Below, in pieces: positions 7,457-15,184 of a stretch of 64,000 bases of DNA. The stretch covers positions 1-64,000 of the forward strand of contig JAEZTL010000047.1 in assembly GCA_023421395.1 (NCBI GenBank), given 5' to 3'. Below the pieces are notes generated by a model. It was not told where the DNA came from. It worked only from the letters and a program-made list of their open reading frames with translations, and ran no database searches. The position numbers were made by a program, and so were the translations under genes. The first letter of the stretch is position 1. Every line of letters begins with the position of its first letter. The DNA is from Bacillota bacterium. GTDB lineage: Bacteria > Bacillota > Clostridia > Christensenellales > Aristaeellaceae.

Positions 7457-8812
7457 ATGGGCAGACTTTTTGGAACCGACGGCGTCCGCGGCGTGGCAAA
7501 CGAAACGCTGACGGTGGAGCTGGCGCTGCGCATCGGCCGCGCCGCGGCGATGGTGCTCTCCGGCGGCAGCCGCCGCCGCCCCGTCTTCGCGGTGGGGATG
7601 GACACGCGAATTTCCAGCGACATGCTCTCCGGCGCGCTGACCGCCGGGCTGTGCTCGGTGGGGGCGGATGTGATCCAGCTGGGGGTGGTGCCCACGCCGG
7701 CGGTGGCGTATCTGGTCGGCAAGTATAAAGCCGACGCGGGCGTGATGATCTCCGCCTCCCACAACTCCGCCGAGTTCAACGGCATCAAAATTTTCTCCGG
7801 CGATGGATACAAGCTGCCCGACGACCTGGAAGAGCGCATCGAGGCCATCGTACTGGACCGGGTGCAGGCCGAGACGCTGGCCACTCCCGCCGATATCGGC
7901 AAGGTGATCGCAAAGCCCGGCGCCATCAAGGACTATGTGGATCACGTAAAGTCCTCCGTCGCGTTTTCGCTCGAAGGACTGAATATTGCGGTGGACTGCG
8001 CCAACGGGTCCGCCAGTACGTCCGCGGCCCGGCTCTTTTCGGAGCTTGGCGCGAACGCGACCATTCTGTTCGCCGAACCCGATGGACTCAACATCAATAT
8101 GGGCTGCGGCTCCACCCACATCGCCGCGCTCCGGGAATACGTGCTGGAGCACAAGCTGGACGCGGGCGTGGCCTTCGACGGCGACGCGGACCGTTGCCTG
8201 ATGATCGACGATGCGGGCAACCTCATCGACGGCGACTTCATCATGGCCATCTGCGCGCTGGACATGAAAAAACGCGGCAAGCTGAACAAGAACACCGTCG
8301 TCGGCACCATCATGACCAATCTGGGTTTTGTGAAATTCTGCGAGGAGAACGGCATCCGCTTCGAGGCCACCAAGGTGGGCGACCGGTTTGTACTGGAGGA
8401 AATGCTGCTGGAGGAGTATGATTTCGGCGGCGAGCAGTCCGGCCATGTGATCTACCGGGACTTTGCCACCACCGGCGACGGCCAGTTGACCGCGGTGCAG
8501 CTTCTGTCGCTCCTTCGCCGCGAGGGCGTGAAGCTTTCCGAGATGTCGCGCATCATGAAACGCTACCCGCAAGCCATGATCAACGTGCGCGTCTCGCCGG
8601 AGGGCAAGCTCAAGTTCTACACCGATCCCACCGTCAAGGAGGCCGTGGAGGCGGGCAAGAAGGCGCTGGGCAGGGACGGGCGCATCGTGGTGCGCGTGTC
8701 GGGGACCGAGCCGCTGATCCGCGTGATGACCGAGGGTCAGGATGAGGCGTTGATCCGCCGCGTCGCGGAGGATACCGCCAGGGTGATTGAGGAGCAGTTG
8801 GGCGGGGCATAG
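7457..8812 (+). CDS. glmM: Phosphoglucosamine mutase (451 aa)
   Basis: Converts glucosamine-6-phosphate to glucosamine-1-phosphate in the UDP-GlcNAc and peptidoglycan precursor pathway. The start MGRLFGTDGVRGVAN is diagnostic. The phosphoserine loop ISASHNSAEFNGIK (Ser in the usual Pro position after HN), the metal loop DGDADR and the C-terminal phosphate-binding loop RVSGTEPLIRVM are all present. Length is standard. AAGGAG precedes the ATG by 8 bases. With glmS at 10.7 kb and the GlmU-C-like gene just upstream, most of the UDP-GlcNAc pathway is clustered here. Confidence 0.98.
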   Translation: MGRLFGTDGVRGVANETLTVELALRIGRAAAMVLSGGSRRRPVFAVGMDTRISSDMLSGALTAGLCSVGADVIQLGVVPTPAVAYLVGKYKADAGVMISASHNSAEFNGIKIFSGDGYKLPDDLEERIEAIVLDRVQAETLATPADIGKVIAKPGAIKDYVDHVKSSVAFSLEGLNIAVDCANGSASTSAARLFSELGANATILFAEPDGLNINMGCGSTHIAALREYVLEHKLDAGVAFDGDADRCLMIDDAGNLIDGDFIMAICALDMKKRGKLNKNTVVGTIMTNLGFVKFCEENGIRFEATKVGDRFVLEEMLLEEYDFGGEQSGHVIYRDFATTGDGQLTAVQLLSLLRREGVKLSEMSRIMKRYPQAMINVRVSPEGKLKFYTDPTVKEAVEAGKKALGRDGRIVVRVSGTEPLIRVMTEGQDEALIRRVAEDTARVIEEQLGGA

Positions 8813-8847
8813 GGCCGTCGAAGCCTTTGGAAATTCCCGCAACGGAA

Positions 8848-8888
8848 GCAATCAGGGCCGGGACGCATTGCGTCCCGGCCCTGATTGC
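8848..8888. terminator. Long palindromic hairpin between convergent glmM and thioesterase
   Basis: A 20-bp perfect inverted repeat (8848-8867 and 8869-8888, one central base). It lies between two convergent genes and has no good T run on either side, so it is probably a bidirectional but weak terminator or transcript-end protector. Confidence 0.65.
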
Positions 8889-8931
8889 CATATCTTGAAG
8901 CGTTTGCGCGGATACGCGCAAGGAGCCGGGT

Positions 8932-9402
8932 TCAGTAATTCTCCCGGCAGCGCTCCTTGCGCAGCCGGCTCCGGCGCTCGCCGGCCAGGAGCGATTCTTT
9001 CTCCTCGTCCGTTTCGGGGATGAGCCGCGGCACGGGCGTGGGGCGCTCGAATTCGTCCAGCGCCACCATCACGAGGTAGGCGGTATTGATCAGCTCGCGC
9101 TCGCCGTCCAGCGCCTCCACGTACGTCCTGACGCACACCTCCATCGAGGTGCGGCCCACATACGTCATCTTGGCGGTCAACAGCACCACATCGTTGGCGC
9201 GGGCGGGGCCCGAAAACTGCAGGTTGTCCACGGCGACGGTGGTCACGTTGCGGCCGGAGTGGCGCCGCGCCACCACCGCGGCCACCACGTCGATCCATTC
9301 CATCAGCTGGCCGCCGAACAGCCGCTTGAAGCCGTTGAGCGCGCCCTGGGTGAGGATCTGCACCTGCTCGGTATAGGATTCGGAGGGATGCTTGCCGTTC
9401 AC
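8932..9402 (-). CDS. Acyl-CoA thioesterase, hotdog fold (156 aa)
   Basis: Single hotdog domain of the acyl-CoA hydrolase group (YkhA/BACH-like): the segment GGQLMEWIDVVAAVVARRHSG carries the family's G-G-x-L-M and catalytic-region residues, followed by FSGPARANDVVLL. The charged C-terminal tail is typical. The start is GTG at 9402 with AGGAGG 7 bases upstream, overlapping the stop of the XpaC-like gene (GTGA). Longer in-frame extensions lack a ribosome site and are low-complexity. Probably hydrolyses fatty acyl-CoA in the cytoplasm; the preferred chain is unknown. Confidence 0.9.
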   Translation of the reverse strand: MNGKHPSESYTEQVQILTQGALNGFKRLFGGQLMEWIDVVAAVVARRHSGRNVTTVAVDNLQFSGPARANDVVLLTAKMTYVGRTSMEVCVRTYVEALDGERELINTAYLVMVALDEFERPTPVPRLIPETDEEKESLLAGERRSRLRKERCRENY

Positions 9403-10562
9403 GCTTCTTCCTCCTGCGCCGCTTGCGCCGCCGCGCCGGCGGGGGCCTGGGCCGCGGCGCCGCCGCCCAGCGTCAGCGTGATCTCCCCGGCCTTCTTCGC
9501 CTTGGGCGGGCACTTGGGCAGCTGGTAGGGATTTTCCGAAAGCCCGTCCTTGGCCATCATGCGCTCCAGCACCGTGATGTCGGAAGAGATGTCCAGCGCG
9601 TCGGCTTCGAACATCTGATCCAGCTGCTGTTCAAAGCCGAACACCAGCTGCGAGAGCATCTTCTCGATGGCCTCCCGGCTCGAGCGGATGTTGTCGCCCT
9701 CCACGGTCTGCTTTTCCAGCTCCGCGTAAGCGGAGAGCAGTTTCAGCGTCGTGGGCAGGTAGTAATTCATGAAGGTGCGGATCTGATCCAGCTTGGCGGG
9801 GGATTGCTTGACCTTGTCAAAGATCAGCCGGGTGACCTCCTCGATCCTGCGGATCTTCTGGGAGACTTCCTCGTTGGCGATCAGCTCGTCCATGCGGCGG
9901 ATTTCCCTGAGCTTGGCCATGTAAGGATCCTCCGGGGCCTTGGGCTCCTGCTTCCTCGGTTCGGGTTTTGGCTCCGGCCGGGACTCCGCCTTCGGGGTCT
10001 TGGCCGCCTCCGGCTCAAAACTCAGCTTGATTTCCGCTGCCGACGCCTGCTCCGCCGCGCTGCCGTCGATTACCAGCGCGCGAGTACTCATGTCCAGGTA
10101 CGCGCCCTCGGGGAAGCGGCCGTCCTCGATCATCTGCTCCAGATCCCGGCACGCCTGATCTTCCGTCACCGGGATGGCGGCGGCGATGTCCCGGACGCGC
10201 ATCACCTTGCGCTTGCCGACGACATGAAGGTACTTGTCAAACCGGCGGCGCGACCGGCCCAGAAAACCGGAATAACCCACCAGCCCCAGACCGACGGCGA
10301 CGGCGAGCATCGCCGGGAAAAAGGAGCGGATGCCCATAACGAGCATCAGGAAGCCAAGCATCGTCAGCACCCAGCCGGCGGAGGACGACGACTTGGCGCG
10401 GCGCTCCGAGGATTCTTCGCTCGTGAGGCTCTGGAAGCGCTTCAGGAGCATGATGACGCCCACCGGCGGAAACACCACCAGCATGATGGCCACCGGAATC
10501 CAGCGGTCAACGTCCCCGTCCCGCTTCTGCGGACGCCGGTCTCTCACTCTATTTCTGGGCAT
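9399..10562 (-). CDS. XpaC-like membrane protein (387 aa)
   Basis: The C-terminal half (MAKLREIRRMDELIANEEVSQ..., then an Asn-Tyr-Tyr-Leu-Pro-Thr-Thr segment and YAELE) is the 5-bromo-4-chloroindolyl phosphate hydrolysis (XpaC) family pattern. Three hydrophobic segments occupy about residues 17-40 and 60-105, then a small winged-helix-like stretch (about 110-165), a Glu/Pro/Lys-rich linker and the helical XpaC domain; the tail is Ala/Glu-rich. XpaC genes usually sit beside telA, which is absent here. ATG 10562 has only a distant GGAGGG (about 15 bases), so the start is less certain. Actual function of the family is unclear. Confidence 0.75.
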   Translation of the reverse strand: MPRNRVRDRRPQKRDGDVDRWIPVAIMLVVFPPVGVIMLLKRFQSLTSEESSERRAKSSSSAGWVLTMLGFLMLVMGIRSFFPAMLAVAVGLGLVGYSGFLGRSRRRFDKYLHVVGKRKVMRVRDIAAAIPVTEDQACRDLEQMIEDGRFPEGAYLDMSTRALVIDGSAAEQASAAEIKLSFEPEAAKTPKAESRPEPKPEPRKQEPKAPEDPYMAKLREIRRMDELIANEEVSQKIRRIEEVTRLIFDKVKQSPAKLDQIRTFMNYYLPTTLKLLSAYAELEKQTVEGDNIRSSREAIEKMLSQLVFGFEQQLDQMFEADALDISSDITVLERMMAKDGLSENPYQLPKCPPKAKKAGEITLTLGGGAAAQAPAGAAAQAAQEEEA

Positions 10563-10612
10563 GCGTATCCACGGACTCCCTCCAGCACAATTCGGGCACA
10601 GTATAGCACAAA

Positions 10613-10635
10613 CCCGGCCTCGAGGAAAGGCCGGG
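10613..10635 (-). terminator. Probable weak terminator after glmS
   Basis: Minus-strand stem CCCGGCC/GGCCGGG with a 9-base loop, followed by TTTGT. It lies 64 bases after the glmS stop. An extended -10 (TGCTATACT, 10600-10608) for the XpaC-like gene follows immediately; its -35 would fall inside the hairpin. Confidence 0.5.
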
Positions 10636-10699
10636 CGCGTAAATTCCGATGCCGCCGCTCCCAAACGACGTTTTCCACCCCTGAGCGCCGGGGCGAAGG

Positions 10700-12523
10700 T
10701 TATTCGACGGTGACGGACTTGGCCAGATTGCGGGGCTTATCCACGTCGCAGCCGCGCAGCACCGCCACGTAATAGGCGAACAGCTGCAGCATCGTGGCGC
10801 TGACGAGGGGCGCAAGCAGCGCGCTTACCCGGGGGATCAGGAAGCGGTCGTCCGCCGCGCCGTCGTCGGGCGCGCCTTCCGGCGCGATCAGGATGACGCG
10901 GGCGCCCCTGGCCTTGACCTCCTTGACGCCGGAGAGCAGCTTCGGGTACAGCGCGTCGTCGGTGGCCAGCGCGATCACCGGCATGCCCTTTGTGATCAGC
11001 GAGATCGCGCCGTGCTTGAGTTCGCCCGCGGCGTAGGCTTCGGAGTGGATGTAGGAAATCTCCTTGAGCTTGAGAGACCCCTCCTGGGACAGCGCCCAGT
11101 CCAGCCCCCGGCCGATGAAGAACAGGTTCTCCGCGTGGCGGTAGTCGTCCGCCAGCGCCTGAATCTCCTCCTTGCGGCCGATCACGCGGCGGATGGCCTC
11201 CGGGACGGTCTCAAGCATCTCCCGAATGAGGGCTTCCGCCTCCGCCGGGGCGATGGTTCCCCGCGCCAGCGCGATGGCCAGCGCCACCAGGTACATGGCG
11301 ATGAGCTGCACCGTGAAGGCTTTGGTGGAGGCCACCGCGATCTCCGGGCCGGCCCAGGTGTAGAGCACCGCGTCGGCTTCCCGCGCGATGGAGGAGCCCA
11401 CCGCGTTGACCACGCCCAGCGTCATCGCGCCGCGGGACTTGGCCAGGCGCAGCGCCGCCAGCGAGTCCGCCGTCTCGCCGGACTGGGAGATCAGGACCAC
11501 CAGGTCCCTCTCCGTCAGGATCGGGTCGGCGTAGCGGAATTCCGAGGAGATGGAGACCTCCGCCGGCAGCCGCGCCAGCTTTTCAATGGCGCCCTTGCCC
11601 ACGAGGCCGGCGTGCATCGCGGTGCCGCAGCCCACGATGATCAGGCGGTTGAGCCCGCGAAGCCGCGCCTCATCCAGCGCGGGCAGATCCAGCGCTGGGA
11701 GGCCTTCCCGCACCCTGGGGCGCAGCGTGCTGAGCACGGCGTCGGGCTCTTCGTGAATCTCCTTGAGCATGAAGTGGGCGTAGCCGCCCTTTTCCGCCGC
11801 CTCCACGTCCCACTGGGCGGTCTCCAGCCGCTTTGAGACCGGCGCGCCGGAGAAGTCCGCGATCCGGATGCCGTCGGGCGAGAGGATCGCGATCTCGCCC
11901 GGCTCCAGCTGATAGTAGGAGCGGGTATACTTGAGCAGCGCCGGGATGTCGGACGCCATATAACTGCCGTCCGCGCCCGACGCGACGATCAGCGGGCTGT
12001 CCTTGCGCGCGGCATAGATGACGCCCGGCGCGTCCCGGAACACCACGCCGAAGGCGTAAGCGCCGGTCAGCTCGCCCGCGGCTTCGGTCAGCGCCCGGAA
12101 GGGATCGCGGGTTTTGGCGTAGTGATAGTCGATCAGCTTGGCCGCGACCTCGGTGTCCGTCTCGGTCTGAAAGGAATAGCCGTGGCTCTCGAGGAAGCGC
12201 TTCCATTCGAGGTAGTTTTCCACGATGCCGTTGTGCACCAGATATAGCCGCTCCGTGCCGTGGGGGTGGGCGTTTACGTCCGAGGGCTCGCCGTGGGTGG
12301 CCCAGCGGGTGTGCCCGATGCCGCAGCCCGATTCGATGGGATGCGCCTCCAGAATCTCCCGGATGTTCGCGAGCCGCCCCTTGGCCTTGACGGTTTTGAG
12401 CGCGCCGCCGTCGAACACCGCGATGCCGGAGGAGTCGTAGCCTCGGTATTCCAGTGCCGTCAGCCCCGCCATGAGCCTGGAAACCGCATCCTCGCGCCCG
12501 GTATAGCCGATAATCCCGCACAT
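10700..12523 (-). CDS. glmS: Glutamine:fructose-6-phosphate aminotransferase (607 aa)
   Basis: Makes glucosamine-6-phosphate, the first step of UDP-GlcNAc synthesis. N-terminal Ntn glutaminase with catalytic Cys2 (MCGIIGYTG), then two SIS isomerase domains (the CGTAMHAG and SQSGETADSLAA phosphate loops) and the conserved C-terminal DKPRNLAKSVTVE. Full length. AAAGGAG precedes the ATG by 8 bases. The 5' leader contains a glmS ribozyme (12661-12863), so the message is expected to self-cleave when glucosamine-6-phosphate accumulates. The gene follows mnmG on the same strand with about 420 bases between. Confidence 0.98.
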   Translation of the reverse strand: MCGIIGYTGREDAVSRLMAGLTALEYRGYDSSGIAVFDGGALKTVKAKGRLANIREILEAHPIESGCGIGHTRWATHGEPSDVNAHPHGTERLYLVHNGIVENYLEWKRFLESHGYSFQTETDTEVAAKLIDYHYAKTRDPFRALTEAAGELTGAYAFGVVFRDAPGVIYAARKDSPLIVASGADGSYMASDIPALLKYTRSYYQLEPGEIAILSPDGIRIADFSGAPVSKRLETAQWDVEAAEKGGYAHFMLKEIHEEPDAVLSTLRPRVREGLPALDLPALDEARLRGLNRLIIVGCGTAMHAGLVGKGAIEKLARLPAEVSISSEFRYADPILTERDLVVLISQSGETADSLAALRLAKSRGAMTLGVVNAVGSSIAREADAVLYTWAGPEIAVASTKAFTVQLIAMYLVALAIALARGTIAPAEAEALIREMLETVPEAIRRVIGRKEEIQALADDYRHAENLFFIGRGLDWALSQEGSLKLKEISYIHSEAYAAGELKHGAISLITKGMPVIALATDDALYPKLLSGVKEVKARGARVILIAPEGAPDDGAADDRFLIPRVSALLAPLVSATMLQLFAYYVAVLRGCDVDKPRNLAKSVTVE

Positions 12524-12578
12524 AAAAATACTCCTTTTCTGCGCGGCGCGGGAAGGACACGCGCGGCGGCGCCCTGCC

Positions 12579-12601
12579 GTCGTTTGCCCTAGGCAAACGA
12601 C
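12579..12601 (-). other. Stable hairpin between the glmS ribozyme and the glmS start
   Basis: Perfect 10-bp stem GTCGTTTGCC/GGCAAACGAC with a 3-base loop and no T run. It sits about 60 bases downstream of the ribozyme core and 56 bases before the glmS ATG. Role unknown; it could protect the 5' end left after ribozyme cleavage. Confidence 0.6.
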
Positions 12602-12660
12602 ACGCAAGGCCTCGCCGTCATTCTTCCCGGCGCGGCAGATCGTTATTTTAGAAAATTCAT

Positions 12661-12863
12661 GAAACGCGCGCTTTGTTGTGCGGTCGCCCGCAGTTTTTCC
12701 GCGCGTCTGAGGATGGGCGCGTCCCACCCGAGCGGCATCCGCCGAATCTTTCGATGCGCGCCGGTTTCCCGGCGCTACCGCTCTCCTCGTCAACTGTCCG
12801 GCGATGGGCCGACCGCGGGCCGCGCGTCGCGCGCGCCCGGGCGGGATCGGACAGTCCCGGCGC
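12661..12863 (-). ncRNA. glmS ribozyme / glucosamine-6-phosphate riboswitch
   Basis: On the minus strand the leader carries the family's conserved blocks in the right order: the cleavage-site A followed by GCGCC (A at 12864, G+1 at 12863), ACTGTCC paired with GGACAGT, then TTGACGAGGAGAG, ATCGA, TTCGGCGGATG, and a downstream P4/P4.1 region (GCGCG...AAAAACTGCGG, GCGA, CCGCA, then AAAGCGCGC). The P2.1-P2.2-like insert is GC-rich. It lies directly upstream of glmS. Known role: glucosamine-6-phosphate is the cofactor for self-cleavage, which destabilises glmS mRNA. The 3' boundary is approximate. Confidence 0.95.
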
Positions 12864-12942
12864 TTGCAGGTTCCCCTTTACCGCCGCATGGACATTCCCC
12901 CTTTCCCAAATTTTATGCGCTCCCCTGAATGGATATGCGCCG

Positions 12943-14745
12943 TCACGCCGTTCCGGTACGGCGGAGGCGTTCCAGGAGCACCATAAGCACCGAGATGTCG
13001 CCCGGAGACACCCCGGGGATGCGGGACGCCTGCCCCAGCGAGCGGGGCTTTGTCGCCGCCAGCTTCTGACGGGCCTCGATGCGCAGCGCCGGGATCGACA
13101 GGTAATCGATATCCTCCGGCATCGCGAGCGCCTCCGCCCGGTTGAACCGGTCGATCTGGGACTGCTGGCGCGCGAGGTATCCTTCGTATTTGACCATAAT
13201 CTCCGCCTGCTCCAGCGCGTTTTCGGGCAGGGATGAAAGCGGCGTGCCCGCCGCGAGATGTTTCAAGCTCGCCTCCGGGCGGCGCAGCGCGTCCGAAAGG
13301 CGGAGCTCGCCCACCAGCGCCAGCGCGGCTTGGGTATCCTCCCGTTTTTTCAGCATCCGCCGGTAGCGCGCCGGGTTGACGAGCCCCGCGCGGTAGCCCG
13401 CCTCCGTCAGCCGGAGGTCCGCGTTGTCCTGCCTGAGTTTCAGCCGGTACTCGGCGCGGGAAGTCATCATCCGGTAGGGCTCGTCCACGCCCTTGACCGT
13501 CAGATCGTCCACCATGACCCCAAGGTAGGCGTCGGCGCGGGACAGAAGCATGGGCGCTTCGCCCTTCAGCCACAGCGCGGCGTTGATCCCCGCGTAGATT
13601 CCCTGAGCGGCGGCCTCCTCGTAGCCGGAGGTGCCGTTGACCTGCCCGGCGAAGTACAGCCCTTCGATTTCCCTCGAGGCCAGCGCGCCCGTGAGGCGGG
13701 TGGGGTCGATGCAGTCATACTCAATGGCGTAGGCCAGCCGCAGCACCCGCGCGTTTTCAAGGCCGGGCACGCTTTGGTAGATTTCCCGCTGCACGTCCTC
13801 CGGCATCGACGTGGACATGCCCTGCACATACCATTCGACGGTATCCGCGCCTTCGGGTTCCAGAAAAATGGGGTGGCGGTCCTTGTCGGCGAAGCGCACG
13901 ATCTTGTCCTCAATGGAGGGGCAGTAGCGCGCGCCGGTGCCGTGGATGGAGCCGGAGTACATCGGGGCGCGGTGCAGGTTCCGCCGGATGATCTCGTGGG
14001 TTTCAGGTGTGGTGTAGGTGAGGTAGCAGGGCATCGTGTTTTCGAGCCTGCGATCGGTGAGGAACGAGAAGGGCACCACCGGCTCGTCGCCCGGCTGAAT
14101 TTCCATTTTGGCAAAATTGATGGTACGGCCGTCCAGCCGCGCGGGGGTGCCGGTTTTGAAGCGGCGCAGCAAAAAGCCCAGGGCTTCCAGCGCGCCGCCC
14201 AGATGCATGGCGCTCAAAAGGCCCTGAGGGCCGCCCTGCCACGAGCATTCGCCGATGATGATTCGGCTATCCAGATACACGCCGCCGCAGACGAGGGCAG
14301 CGCGGCACTCGATGCGCGAACCCGTGGCGGTGCAAACCGCGGTCACGCGGCCGTGGTTCACCTCGATGCCCGAGATCTCCGCCTGCCGGAGCGCCAGGTT
14401 TTCCGCCTCGTCCAGCGCGCGGCGCATCCGCCGCTGATAGGTTTTTTTGTCCGCCTGAGCGCGCAGCGAGTGTACCGCCGGCCCTTTGGCGGTATTGAGC
14501 ATGCGGGACTGCAGCAGGGTATCGTCAATGGCCAGGGCCATCTCGCCGCCCAGCGCGTCCACTTCCCGCACCAGGTGCCCCTTGGCGGTGCCGCCGATGG
14601 AGGGATTGCAGGGCATCAGCGCCACGCTGTCCAGGTTAAGCGTGGCCAGCAGCGTGGAAAAGCCCATCCTGCTCAGCGCCAGCGCCGCCTCGCAGCCTGC
14701 GTGGCCCGCGCCGATCACCACGGCATCGAATCGTTCGGGTGTCAT
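12943..14745 (-). CDS. mnmG: tRNA uridine 5-carboxymethylaminomethyl modification enzyme MnmG/GidA (600 aa)
   Basis: FAD-dependent enzyme that, with MnmE, modifies the wobble U34 of several tRNAs. FAD-binding GAGHAGCEAALA is at residues 12-23, followed by the family motif PCNPSIGGTAKG and the EVDALGG stretch. The C-terminal helical domain ends in the conserved SRIPGVSPGDI. Length is slightly below the usual 620-630. GAGGA precedes the ATG by 6 bases. A TATAAT box at 14779-14784 on the minus strand may be its promoter, but no good -35 box is visible. mnmE is not in the window. Confidence 0.97.
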   Translation of the reverse strand: MTPERFDAVVIGAGHAGCEAALALSRMGFSTLLATLNLDSVALMPCNPSIGGTAKGHLVREVDALGGEMALAIDDTLLQSRMLNTAKGPAVHSLRAQADKKTYQRRMRRALDEAENLALRQAEISGIEVNHGRVTAVCTATGSRIECRAALVCGGVYLDSRIIIGECSWQGGPQGLLSAMHLGGALEALGFLLRRFKTGTPARLDGRTINFAKMEIQPGDEPVVPFSFLTDRRLENTMPCYLTYTTPETHEIIRRNLHRAPMYSGSIHGTGARYCPSIEDKIVRFADKDRHPIFLEPEGADTVEWYVQGMSTSMPEDVQREIYQSVPGLENARVLRLAYAIEYDCIDPTRLTGALASREIEGLYFAGQVNGTSGYEEAAAQGIYAGINAALWLKGEAPMLLSRADAYLGVMVDDLTVKGVDEPYRMMTSRAEYRLKLRQDNADLRLTEAGYRAGLVNPARYRRMLKKREDTQAALALVGELRLSDALRRPEASLKHLAAGTPLSSLPENALEQAEIMVKYEGYLARQQSQIDRFNRAEALAMPEDIDYLSIPALRIEARQKLAATKPRSLGQASRIPGVSPGDISVLMVLLERLRRTGTA

Positions 14746-14839
14746 TTCAGGTCCTCTTTGCGGTGAAAAGTTTTATCCATTATACCGCATGCCCGCCGCG
14801 TCGGACGTCATTTTATCCAACTTTAACGCGTATGACTGG

Positions 14840-14868
14840 TTGACAGGGGGAACGCGCGGGGCTATAAT
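14840..14868 (+). promoter_or_regulatory. Consensus promoter of the feo operon
   Basis: TTGACA (14840-14845), 17-base spacer, TATAAT (14863-14868). The predicted transcription start is at about 14875, directly at an inverted repeat (14876-14891). Confidence 0.93.
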
Positions 14869-14875
14869 CTCTTTG

Positions 14876-14891
14876 GTTAGAAGCGGCTAAC
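14876..14891 (+). promoter_or_regulatory. Operator-like inverted repeat at the feo transcription start
   Basis: GTTAG-N6-CTAAC. The TTAG/CTAA half-sites resemble DtxR/IdeR-type iron boxes, although the centre differs from the consensus. Its position at +1 of a strong feo promoter suggests iron-dependent repression (inference). Confidence 0.5.
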
Positions 14892-14941
14892 TTCTGGGGA
14901 AGCCATTAAGCCGGAATACACGAACTGCGAGGGGCGAGCCT

Positions 14942-15184
14942 ATGCTGCAGCGGACGCTGGACCATCTGGACAACGGCGAGAGTGCGGAAGTGACCCAGGT
15001 GCTGGTGGAAGGCAAGATCAAGCGCAGGCTGGTGGAGATGGGCATTACGCCGGGGACGCGCGTCACCGTGACCAAGCGCGCGCCGCTGGGAGACCCCATT
15101 GAGATCGCGCTCCGGGGATACAAGCTGACCATCCGGCAGTCAGACGCCCGGGGCATCCGGGTGACGGGGAGGGCGAGCGCTTGA
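14942..15184 (+). CDS. feoA: Ferrous iron transport protein A (80 aa)
   Basis: Small SH3-like cytosolic partner of FeoB. Conserved elements: RRLVEMGITPGTRVTV and a GDPIEIALRGYKLTIR segment typical of FeoA. GAGGGG lies about 8 bases before the ATG. The stop overlaps the TTG start of feoB, so the two are translationally coupled. Confidence 0.95.
   Translation: MLQRTLDHLDNGESAEVTQVLVEGKIKRRLVEMGITPGTRVTVTKRAPLGDPIEIALRGYKLTIRQSDARGIRVTGRASA

Noticed and set aside
12878..13573. Open frame extending from mnmG into the glmS leader
   Set aside because: Other frame of mnmG; the leader part is the glmS ribozyme region.
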